From positions 21,436,420-21,500,419 of the forward strand of contig OX940865.1 of NCBI GenBank assembly GCA_954871525.1: a stretch of DNA of 64,000 nucleotides, read 5' to 3'. This document shows, in pieces, positions 36,665 to 46,315 of the stretch; within the stretch, counting starts at the first letter, position 1, and the number at the start of each line of letters is the position of its first letter. The position numbers were made by a program, and so were the translations under genes. Origin of the DNA: Parietaria judaica (taxonomy: Eukaryota > Streptophyta > Magnoliopsida > Rosales > Urticaceae). The notes under the pieces were generated by a model that was given only the letters and a program-made list of their open reading frames with translations, did not search any database and had not been told where the DNA came from.

Positions 36665-37253
36665 GAGAGACCACTAGCTGTTGAGAGAGAATAGCTTCGA
36701 CGCCATTAGAGGACTCGAAGTGAAGCTCTTAGCGATCAGTTCTTCGAAGGCATGGGCCTCCGTGGATGCATTGCTCAGCGATTAAGAGCTTGTCGGAGCT
36801 TGATTTCAGGGTCTCAGCTGAAGAAGAAAGCCTCGAATTCATGGCTCGTTGTTTAGGACACCTTCTTCTCCACCAAGGTTTGCTGGAAAATTTCTCTGTG
36901 TGGACCAAGTGTTCGATAAAATGCCAGACTTAAAGTTCTCAGTCAAAATCTGTTTTTCGGCCCGCCTCTGCACCCAAATCAGATTGTTTGTGTTTTAAGT
37001 TCCGCAGTTTCGTTACAAATGCTTCATAGGTGCACATGAAGCTCCAAGTGAGAATGAATCACTTTATTGAAACCTTGCCTCGACTTGGTCTCTACCGGTT
37101 CATCGGTGTGAATCCTTGTGATTCTTTGTCTTTGTGCTACTCTGGAATCCTCTCCGGTGGTAGGGTCAGTTTTTCGGGACCATGTAACCCATTAATGGGA
37201 GTGATGGACCCAGTGATATCGGCGGCACGCCAAGGGCGGGCCGGCCGGGAGCA

Positions 37254-40200
37254 ATGAAGATCCTTTGTTGGAACGCTCGGGGATTATGCAATCCCCGGGC
37301 GAGGACCCGCTTACGAAAACTTATTTGTGAGCGGAAGCCGGACATCGTTTTTCTTTCGGAGACGAAGTTGAGCGGTATCCGGGTGGAGAGATTGAAGCGT
37401 CAAAGTAATATGGCCAACGGGTTCGGGGTTCACGCCGAGGGCCTTAGTGGTGGAATTCACATCCTTTGGAATGACGCGGTGGAGGTCGATATCCGTAGCT
37501 TTAGCAGACGGCATATCGACGTGGGAGTTAGAGACGAGCTCGGGGTGACGTCAAGGTTCACGGGTTTCTACGGGGACCCGATCGAAGCTTCTCGACACCT
37601 TTCGTGGGAGCTTCTACGTCGGCTTCATAACGGCGATGCAAGCCCGTGGATGTGCGCGGGAGATTTTAACGAGGTGCTTCACGAGTTCGAGCACGTGAGC
37701 CGGGTTCGGAGGAAGACAGCTCCCATGGAGCGCTTCGCCAACGCGCTCGAGGTATGTGATCTTCTCGACTTGGGTTTTGTAGGTGAACACTGCACTTGGA
37801 GCAATATGCAAGTGGGGGAGCGGAACGTCCAAAGTCGACTCGATCGAGCGTGCGCAAACCCGGCGTGGAAGTCGGCTTACCCGTCGGGGAATGTGAAGGT
37901 GTTGGGCTTTTGGGGCTCGGATCATAGAGCGCTTCTCATTAACACAAGCTCGGACCCGATGATGCACAATCCCAACTCGGCCATGGGGAGGAGATGGGCC
38001 TTTGAGCCGAGTTGGCTCTTAAACGACGGTTGCGCCGAGGTGGTCCGTGCTGCGTGGGGTTCGGGTGGGACCGACTGGGTTTCTAGAGGGTGTGCGGCAA
38101 GCCTCGGGAAGTGTCAAAAGGCTCTCCGCGTATGGGCGGGCACGACCTTTGGCAACCGGGAAAAGAGAATCAAAGCGCTCTCGGAGCAGATTGAGCATCT
38201 TCACAAAACGGATTTTACTCCGGAAACAAGAGCCGATTTGAGGTCCTTGAACGAGGAACGAGATTCGCTCCTCGTGATGGAAGAGTATCTTTGGAAGCAA
38301 CGCGCGAGGGCCGATTGGTTACGCGGAGGGGATAGGAACACGGCTTACTTCCACGCCCGTGCCACACGTCGGAGGACGCAAAACCAAATCCGAGGTATCT
38401 TGAACGAGGCTGGGGAATGGGTGACATCGGAGAAGGATGTTCGAGAAGTGCTCGACAAATACTTCTCGAACATTTACTCTTCGAACGGCGCCTCGGAGAG
38501 GGATTTCGGCTTGATCACGACGGAGGACGTTGCTTCTATCTCGGCGGGGCAACGGGAGATCACCGAGGAGAGGTTCACCGCGGACGAGATCAATGCCGCT
38601 CTCTCCTCGATGGGCCCCAGGAAGGCGCCGGGCCCCGACGGCTTTCACGCGGTTTTCTTCCAAAAACTTTGGGGGACCGTGGGGCCGAAGATTCGGGAAG
38701 AGTGTTTGGATGTCCTTAACGGGCGGAGGAGTGTGAGAGAATGGAACGCCACCAACATTGTGCTCTTGCCCAAGGTGAAGAACCCAAGGAGAGTACAAGA
38801 CTTCCGACCGATTAGTTTGTGCAATGTGCTTCTCAAGCTCGTCTCCAAAGTGGTCGCTAATCGGATAAAAGGCGCCCTCGCCTCCATCATCTCGGAAGCT
38901 CAAAGCGCTTTCGTTCCCGGACGCTTGATTACGGACAATGCCGCCATCGCCTACGAGCTTCTTCATTCTATCCGGCAAATCCGTCATCAAAAGAAGGGGG
39001 CGATGGCCATAAAGCTCGATATGAGCAAAGCTTACGACCGGGTCGAATGGGGGTTCGTGGAAGCAATGTTGCATCGGATGGGGTTCGGGCCGCGAATTAT
39101 AGCCGTGGTACGGGACTGCATTTCGACACCGGTCTTTTCCATCGTCCTTAACGGAAGAACCGGAAATTCTTTCTCGCCGACCCGCGGACTCCGGCAAGGT
39201 TGCCCTTTGTCGCCGTATCTCTTCCTAGTGTGCGCGGAGGGCCTTTCCGCGCTCATCCGAGGGCAAGAGAGGCTTGGACTCCTACACGGTTTCGCGTGCC
39301 GTCGGGGAGCCCCGTCGGTGACACATCTTCTCTTTGCGGATGACTGCATCATCTTCGGGGAGGCGAGTGTCGGGTGCGGCCAAGCTATTAGCGGTGTCCT
39401 CAAAGTTTACGAGAAGGGGACGGGACAAACCGTTAACACGGATAAGTCCATGGTGAGCTTTTCACGAAATGTAGTCGAGACACATGGCGGATCCATCTCA
39501 CGGGTGCTTGGTATGCGGGCCGTTCCGGACCTCGAGTCTTATCTCGGGCTTCCGGTACACGTCGGCCAAAACAAGTGCGCAGTCTTTAGCAAGATCACGG
39601 CCCGGGTCAAGAAGCATCTCGGGACGTGGAAAGCGAAGCTCTTCTCGGCCGGGGGGCGGGAAGTCCTGATCAAATCAGTGGTGCAAGCCATCCCCACCTA
39701 TCTCATGAGTCTTTTCCGGCTCCCCGTCCGCACCATCAAAGATCTTCACGCTACTACCGCTCGGTTTTGGTGGGGCGGGTCGGAGGAATCGAGAAAGATC
39801 CATTGGCGGAGATGGGACGTTCTCGCAAAGCCGAAAGGGGAAGGTGGTTTGGGCTTCAAGGACATGGGTGATTTCAACCGGGCCCTCGTAGCACGGCTTT
39901 CGTGGCGGATCATCCAAAATCCTGGTTGTCTCCTTGCGCGGATTCTAAAAGCTAAGTACTACCCCGACACCTCGATCCTCGACTTCAAATGCAAGGGACG
40001 TCCCTCATTCCTGTGCAAAAGTCTGTGTTGGGGACGAGACTTGCTTAGACGCGGCACGAGATGGCAAATCGGGGACGGCAACGTAAGGGTCCACGGCCAA
40101 CCCTGGATCCCTCGGCCTGGGGCTTTCTTCGCCACCTCAGAGGCTCCGGACGACGGGTATCCGTGGCGGGTAGCCGATCTAATCTCCCACGGCCATTGGG

Positions 40201-41369
40201 ACCTCTCTCGGGTCGAGGCCCTCTTAACCCCCTACGATGCGGAGGCCGTCTTGAGGATCCCGGTAGGGAAGGGTCTAGATCGACTTGTCTGGCACCACGA
40301 AGACAACGGGATCTACTCGGTGCGGTCCGGTTACCGACTAGCTAGGTCGGAAGCACGGTGCGGACCTTCGGGCTCGAGAAAGGGGGAACCGAACTGGTGG
40401 AAAGCCTTATGGGGCACGGCGATCCCCGCGAAAGTGAAGCACATGGTGTGGCGCGCGTGGTCGGAAGCTCTTCCGACCAATGGGGCACTTCGGATCCGGG
40501 GGGTAGACGTTCTACCCTTTTGCAACTTTTGCGGGGCGCTCCCGGAGGACGCCTTACATGCTATTTGGGGGTGCGAGAGGGCCAAGGCCATTTGGGCATC
40601 ATCGACGATCCACAGGTGGGTGGAAAAGACGGGGGAGATTCCGTTTCGGGAGTTGTGCTACCGGGCGCTCGAGAGTCTTTCCAAACCGCACTTCGAGCTC
40701 TTTTGCGGGCTAATTTGGGCGGCGTGGTCCGACCGGAACCTTCGTCTCTTCGAGCACCGCGTACGGGCCCCAGAGACTTGGGTGGTAGAAGTCGACGGAT
40801 GGTTCACAAGTTTCAAGCGGTGTGCGTTCGCGACGGAGAACCACCGCTCGCCGAGGGAGGACGTTCCGAGGGCTTGGTCCGGGCCGGCTGCGGGGAGCCT
40901 CAAGCTTAACGTAGACGCGGCTTGGGACAGGGAGACGGAACGGGCAGCGGTGGGAGCAGTTGTCCGGGACCACCACGGTCGGGTTATGGGAGTCATGGCT
41001 TCTTTGGTCGACCGTGTAGACTCGGCACTCACCGGAGAGTGCATTGCGATGCGACGGGGGCTTCTCTTCGCACGCGAACGGGGGTGGAAGATCGAGCATG
41101 CCGAGACGGATTGCTTGCGGGCTTCCCACCTCACCAAGGCACGAGACTCGTTGGGCTTGCAAGGTCCGATTATTGCGGAGGTGCAGGAGCTCGGCCGAGA
41201 GCTAGGCGGAACCGGAGAGTGGATTTGGGTTCCACGGGAATGTAACGAGGTGGCTAATGCTTTGGCCAAGAGACGTCTCTCTTCTCTTGTTTTGGACCTT
41301 GTGTGTCCTTATTGCCCGGAGTGGCTTGTAGCAACAGTGTTGAGGGATTCTCCTCCCCAACTCCTTTGA
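37254..41369 (+). CDS. LINE ORF2: endonuclease / reverse transcriptase / RNase H
   Basis: The 1371-residue open frame encodes all usual plant L1 ORF2 domains. An APE-type endonuclease spans about 1-225: ILCWNARGL, FLSETKLSG, CAGDFNEV, SRLDRACANPAW, GSDHRALL, with the catalytic E, D/N and D/H positions present. The reverse transcriptase spans about 440-760: KAPGPDGFHAVFF, RPISLCNVLLKL, IKLDMSKAYDRVEW, GLRQGCPLSPYLF and the catalytic FADD (LLFADDCIIFG, about 692). A zf-RVT region lies near 1020-1110 (CNFCGALPEDALHAIWGCERA). RNase H spans about 1215-1340 (LNVDAAWD, GECIAM, AETDCL); its last motif reads VANALAKR with Asn where Asp is common. The ATG overlaps the stop of the upstream frame as ATGA, an arrangement suited to reinitiation. 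The product would nick DNA and prime reverse transcription of its own mRNA. Confidence 0.97.
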   Translation: MKILCWNARGLCNPRARTRLRKLICERKPDIVFLSETKLSGIRVERLKRQSNMANGFGVHAEGLSGGIHILWNDAVEVDIRSFSRRHIDVGVRDELGVTSRFTGFYGDPIEASRHLSWELLRRLHNGDASPWMCAGDFNEVLHEFEHVSRVRRKTAPMERFANALEVCDLLDLGFVGEHCTWSNMQVGERNVQSRLDRACANPAWKSAYPSGNVKVLGFWGSDHRALLINTSSDPMMHNPNSAMGRRWAFEPSWLLNDGCAEVVRAAWGSGGTDWVSRGCAASLGKCQKALRVWAGTTFGNREKRIKALSEQIEHLHKTDFTPETRADLRSLNEERDSLLVMEEYLWKQRARADWLRGGDRNTAYFHARATRRRTQNQIRGILNEAGEWVTSEKDVREVLDKYFSNIYSSNGASERDFGLITTEDVASISAGQREITEERFTADEINAALSSMGPRKAPGPDGFHAVFFQKLWGTVGPKIREECLDVLNGRRSVREWNATNIVLLPKVKNPRRVQDFRPISLCNVLLKLVSKVVANRIKGALASIISEAQSAFVPGRLITDNAAIAYELLHSIRQIRHQKKGAMAIKLDMSKAYDRVEWGFVEAMLHRMGFGPRIIAVVRDCISTPVFSIVLNGRTGNSFSPTRGLRQGCPLSPYLFLVCAEGLSALIRGQERLGLLHGFACRRGAPSVTHLLFADDCIIFGEASVGCGQAISGVLKVYEKGTGQTVNTDKSMVSFSRNVVETHGGSISRVLGMRAVPDLESYLGLPVHVGQNKCAVFSKITARVKKHLGTWKAKLFSAGGREVLIKSVVQAIPTYLMSLFRLPVRTIKDLHATTARFWWGGSEESRKIHWRRWDVLAKPKGEGGLGFKDMGDFNRALVARLSWRIIQNPGCLLARILKAKYYPDTSILDFKCKGRPSFLCKSLCWGRDLLRRGTRWQIGDGNVRVHGQPWIPRPGAFFATSEAPDDGYPWRVADLISHGHWDLSRVEALLTPYDAEAVLRIPVGKGLDRLVWHHEDNGIYSVRSGYRLARSEARCGPSGSRKGEPNWWKALWGTAIPAKVKHMVWRAWSEALPTNGALRIRGVDVLPFCNFCGALPEDALHAIWGCERAKAIWASSTIHRWVEKTGEIPFRELCYRALESLSKPHFELFCGLIWAAWSDRNLRLFEHRVRAPETWVVEVDGWFTSFKRCAFATENHRSPREDVPRAWSGPAAGSLKLNVDAAWDRETERAAVGAVVRDHHGRVMGVMASLVDRVDSALTGECIAMRRGLLFARERGWKIEHAETDCLRASHLTKARDSLGLQGPIIAEVQELGRELGGTGEWIWVPRECNEVANALAKRRLSSLVLDLVCPYCPEWLVATVLRDSPPQLL

Positions 41370-41414
41370 TTGAATGAAATCAAATTGCTTTCAAAAAAAA
41401 AAACCAAGCAACGC

Positions 41415-43072
41415 TATCTTCAAGAAAAACTAAATGGAAAGTTATGGCATAAATGGGCTGAAAAGACTGCACACAAGACAGAAGGGACCGAATGACATAT
41501 GCTTAATCTATGCATATTTTTCTTTTTTCTTTACTATTTTTTTTATCAGGCCTTGTTGAGTCTGGTCTTTCCAATAAAGAGCATGGGCAAAATAGATACA
41601 AAAAATTATATCATTTCTGGCAATTTCCACCAAAATTTAGATTTTGGAATATATTATGTAATAGGGAGTTATGATTTTTATATTTTTTAGGGCTACTTGT
41701 TTTTACAAAGAATATATTCATATAAAAATATAATATTTTTAAGTCTAATTTGACGACATTATCATCTACTTTTCTAATTTCTACTCATTTTCTTAAAATA
41801 TTTAAAAATTTTAAATAGGCATTTAGTAATGGGTATTACTAAATGCCTATTTAAAATTATAAAATTAATTAATGAGTATTAAGTTAACAATATGTGACAT
41901 GTAATGGGTGAGATGGAAAAGAAAATGATAAAATTAATTAATAACATTATTTTCTTTAACATTTGAAGTAATTATATGAAACTATTTCAAAATAATTAAA
42001 TCTATATTTAAAACAAACTAACAAGTGGAAATAATTTAAAAAAAACTTAATTGCTTTAGATCTATATTTGAAAATATTTTGAAAAGGAGAAATTTAATTG
42101 TTTTAGGGTCATTTTTATTCAATTGTTATAACTAAGTAACTGTGTCTAAATGGGTTTCATATCAACACTGTTAGACTCATATCTATTTAATCTCAAATCT
42201 GACCCATTTATAATAATATCATAATTCATAATCGAGTTGTATTTTGTGACTGCTTGCCACCCCTTCTAAACATTCTGAAGTTATATTCTTGCAATCTAAT
42301 TATATAATAATAGCTAAGGCATAAACCGGGAATCGGAATTCGAACAATTTTTTGTCTTGGTCTCGGATTATTTGGATTTTCCAAAATTTGCCCCCATCCC
42401 GTCTTGATTTGAAAAAAAAAAACCTGAAATTATTGTAAGAAAAAATCTCGATTTTTTGCTATGTATATGAGTTGGATCGATAAGGACAAAACTGAGAACT
42501 ACATCAAATTGTCACATGTAATACTTACACACATGCAATACGTTATTGACCATCTAATGATTCAAAGATTATGGTTGATAATTAGGTAGATTTCTAATTT
42601 TCTACATTTATATGTCGAAATGAACGGATATATAACGATTTACACGGGTTAATATAAAATTGCCAATCTCTGCGGTGTACAACTATAAATAGAGTCACAA
42701 ATATTGAAATTTTCAATGCTTATTATGTTTAATAATATAACCTGAACTTCCCTGCTAAATCTGGATAAACTTAGGTCATAGTAACTTGTAGACAAGAAAA
42801 ATGGCAATATAAGTTCGTTCACGGCGAGCAAAAGGCTAGGCATGGGCGACCCCACATCAAGCCCGGTTGGCGCCGCCTACAATGAATACGTTTAGCGCTA
42901 AAAAGCATTATCGCCATATTTCATCGAATACACTGCTGGAAATACATTTACCGGCACATTTCCGGGCTACAAGTGCATCGATAAAAAATATTGCTTCTTT
43001 CTTTGGTTCGAATATATTATTGATTCAAACTTATGTTGTAATTCATTAATTTGTCATGATTTTTTTATTATG

Positions 43073-43106
<34 letters not shown>

Positions 43107-44565
43107 TACGACAGTGTAGTAATTAAAAATATGAATACGATGATCAGTATTGAGTATGTTTAGAAGGGTATTCTTAGTGAGGATTATTTATGAAGTTAAT
43201 TGAGTGTATTTTGAGCATAAGCCTGTATGTATATACTTAGCTTTAGGGTTAAGAAAACAAGGAAGTAGTTTTTACAGGCTCCCGATCCATATCAATATAC
43301 AATTAATACTAATATATATATTCTAATATATTCATTAGAAGTCTTGAGTTCGAGTCACCATGAGAGTAAGTGTGAAATCTAAAAATCCTCATAGATATAT
43401 ATATATATATCGCTAAAAAAAACCATATATATACATTTATTATAATACAGTTTCGTACGCACTAATATGCAAATGGAGAAATGCTTTTGTTTTGTTGTCT
43501 TTTTGGACAAAGTATGATTATGCCTGTCCTCACATATGTGCACAATTGAATGCATCTGATTTATTCCAACTAAATATGTGCTTATATTATCAACATTTCT
43601 AAAGAAAAGAGGTCACTTCCTTTAATACGTTCATGTCTTTTGCAGATATTTTCTACAAATTTTCACACATAAATATGTTATGTTAATGATCACATTAATC
43701 GACGTGTGAGGACAAAAATAGTGGAAAGGCACACAAAGTAGTAAAATGAAAAAAAAAAAACTAAATATATAAGAGGGAGCTAGTGTTTAAGATGTTGCCA
43801 AGTAAAGGGTGACAAAACCCTAGAGAAATGGATCGCATTGCGATTATGGTGGGTCAAATTTAAGACTTTCTATAAGCGCTGTTGAATTAAAAAAGAGGAA
43901 AAATAAAATAAAATCGAGTACAACATATACTGAGACCGTATAATTTTTATAATATTATCGAAGTTACTATGTTAACGAGAATTAGAATTATATAAAAATA
44001 TTATTTTATCGATTTTATTAATTCATAGAGTATTAATCAAACGAGTTCCACGGTACATACATAAATAGTAGCTTTGTTGATATACGCTTGAAAGATATTT
44101 CATTTTTTTAAATTTATTTTTCTCTTGGTAATTATATTCTTGTAATGCAAAATGAAATTTAAATAATCTCATAATGGCACGAAATAGTATGATACTTTTT
44201 TTTAATGGATTTAACGGTAAATATACTATTATTAGTCCGGTCAATATTGAGATTCAAACATTCTCAATTCCGTATTTTTATGATTAAAATCAATTATGGA
44301 TTATCCGATCTCATTAATTAGTGTCAAATTCCGGATTCAATACAAATGTCCAAATTTATCAATTACTAATTCTAGAAAGTTAAGACTTTGAATATATATA
44401 TATATATAACAAACATAACCGGATATTATCAATTAAAATAAAATGGATCGGTATCTTCTGATTATCTACCTCCTTATTAATTCTTATGGATATTAATACT
44501 ATAACAAATTATTGTTCAAGATATCATTCATTCATATAATTCTCGCAAATGTAATGACAAGTGAC
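41415..44565. other. AT-rich region, no gene seen
   Basis: No domain-bearing frame is present. Positions 42780-42910 hold a less AT-rich patch with gcccggttggcgccgcctac, reminiscent of the leader of some LTR retrotransposons, but no LTR ends are visible. (TA)n occurs at about 43075-43104. A B-box-like gagttcgagtc near 43348 has no tRNA context. Confidence 0.45.
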
Positions 44566-44832
44566 TAGAGCTGCACAAATAAATCGTGAACATGCATCGT
44601 GGCGCGTCGCGATCTTTTTTCTTGGTCGCGATTAATCGCGACTAACTGGCGGGAATCGCGACGCGGAGTAACAGTGCGAGAGAATCGGTCTCATCCAATG
44701 GGAGCGCGCCACTAGGGCATCGCGAAGCATCGCGACCGCGACGCATCGCGACCGCGACGCATCACAACGTCGAGTTTGGCGATTTTCATGATTTAGTCAC
44801 GACTCATCGCGACGTCGCCATGTGCAGCTCTA
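44566..44832. mobile_element. hAT MITE, same family as the 310-2216 element
   Basis: The 267-bp element is bounded by tagagctgcaca (44566-44577) and its reverse complement (44821-44832), identical to the termini of the larger hAT element. A perfect 8-bp duplication, caagtgac, lies at 44558-44565 and 44833-44840. The interior is full of tcgcgac and gcatcgcgac repeats like the subterminal regions of the larger element and encodes nothing. It should be mobilised only by a transposase supplied in trans. Confidence 0.93.
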
Positions 44833-44840
44833 CAAGTGAC

Positions 44841-45682
44841 GAAGACCATCCCGCAACACCGCCTAGAACGGACCTGAGTAAAGATTGCCCGTCCCGTGAA
44901 GATGAACAGAGCGAGAGCAGTATCTGCCTGCCCTGATAATACGACTTAATTACAACGCGTTTAAAATTTGGATAGACGGGTTTTGGTGAAAACGGAGACG
45001 AACAACCCGCGGCCTTTGACTAGTAAGTATTAACAACCGGTCCATAATCATTAATTTAGTTGATGAAATTGGATTTAGAATCATTAATGGCTTCACTAAC
45101 TACCCATCAATTAAGATGTTCAATTAAATGTGGTTAAATTTTATATACGTAATGTGTGTACAAATTGGCCATAATACATGTCCGTAGAGAGAGAAAGCGA
45201 GAGAGGAGAGAGAGAGAAAGAGGTGGGGTAGTGACAAGACAAGTCAAACGTCAAATCGAGGGTCTTTGAAATCATAAGACAGTCAGTGGGTTGTGCTGTC
45301 AATCCAATGGATTTGATTTAAATTATTTATTTTCCATTTTATTTTATTTTTCTTCCATTTTTAGGGCAAAAGAACAGCTGCTTTAACGAAACCATACAAA
45401 CAAACAGTTGTTTTTTTTCACTCGATGATTGATGATGATGATAAACATACGCACATAATACACGTATAGATACACGCACGTGCCGGGTCTTGTCTCACGT
45501 GCAGAGGTGAAATGTGAATGTTTGAACCCCAAAGACCCAGCCGACACACTCTCCTATGCTCTTGCTATGGGCCCCACCCACTCCCTTCTTGTAGACTCCT
45601 GTCTTTTTTATTCAAATCCACACTAAATTCCCACTTTCTTCTCCATTTTTAACTCAATTTCTTTATAGTTATATACATCCAG
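44841..45682. other. Intergenic, with two GC-richer patches
   Basis: No gene was recognised. Two patches (about 45200-45310 and 45460-45610) are less AT-rich and carry motifs such as tctcacgtgcag and gggccccaccc that resemble plant cis-elements. They lie about 5 kb upstream of the BOP gene and could be distal regulatory DNA or promoter-like remnants; this is conjecture. Confidence 0.35.
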
Positions 45683-46315
45683 TATAAATTCTATAAATTA
45701 ATACTCGATAAATTAATAATTGTAATTAAATAAAAAAAAAAATTGGTCCCGACTCGGGCCGAACTAGATAAATTAAAAATTCTCTAAATTTATAAGATAA
45801 TAATTTTTTTAGTAAGTATATAGGTCCCAAATAATATATAAATTAATAATTCAGTATAAAAATTACATATATAATTATAAGATCACTATAAATATAATAA
45901 AATATAAATAACTATGAAATCACATTAAGCAAGAAGATAAAATTACATCACTAATTATGTAGTCTTCTCAAAAATATGATTCTATAGTAATTATCACTAC
46001 TCTAACAAATTGTTGTCATTTCTCTTTAATATCATTGAGCTCTTTAATATTTCTCATATTGGTATTATAGTAAAATCCTTTTAAATCATAATAGTCTCTC
46101 TTGATATTCTTAATATTGATATTTTAATATTCTCGATATAATAAATTGAAATAATTTTTTGTTGGTAAAGATGTTTGTATACTTATAGCTGACTAATATT
46201 TTTTTTCTTCATTACTGTATAAATTAATAAATTATTAATTTATATGTTAATTAATAATCCGATACGATAATATTTTTTGTCGGTTACAACAATATTAATT
46301 TATAGAGGTTCTATA
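45683..46315. mobile_element. AT-rich MITE with inverted termini
   Basis: The left end tataaattctataaattaat (45683-45702) is an imperfect inverted match to the right end ...attaatttatagaggttctata (to 46315). The inside is built of repeated ataaattaata/ctcgataaatt motifs with ggtcccgactcggg near 45745. Related pieces occur near 21900. It is a non-coding plant MITE type, superfamily not assigned; no target duplication was resolved. Confidence 0.6.

Larger units (their letters stand above)
36512..41403 (+). mobile_element. L1-type LINE, nearly full length
   Basis: The element is flanked by a perfect 14-bp target duplication, aaaccaagcaacgc, at 36498-36511 and 41401-41414 (the duplication overlaps the end of the A tail by a few A's). 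It ends in a poly(A) tail (41393-41403) after a very short 3' UTR (41370-41392). ORF2 (37254-41369) is complete. The 742 bp in front should hold ORF1 but do not: a short frame starts at ATG 36518 (48 codons, containing NFKAKLLEGIAGSLLAKSL), stops interrupt the middle, and a frame ending AARQGRAGREQ stops at 37255-37257. The interior is far richer in GC than the AT-rich DNA around it. Intact ORF2, a perfect target duplication and an A tail indicate a young insertion. Confidence 0.95.

Noticed and set aside
37311..41269. Many long open frames on both strands inside the LINE
   Set aside because: They are by-products of GC-rich codon bias in the 1371-codon ORF2, which alone carries recognisable endonuclease, reverse transcriptase and RNase H motifs.
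43330..43380. tRNA or SINE suggested by gagttcgagtc
   Set aside because: Isolated T-arm-like motif without partner elements or an A tail.
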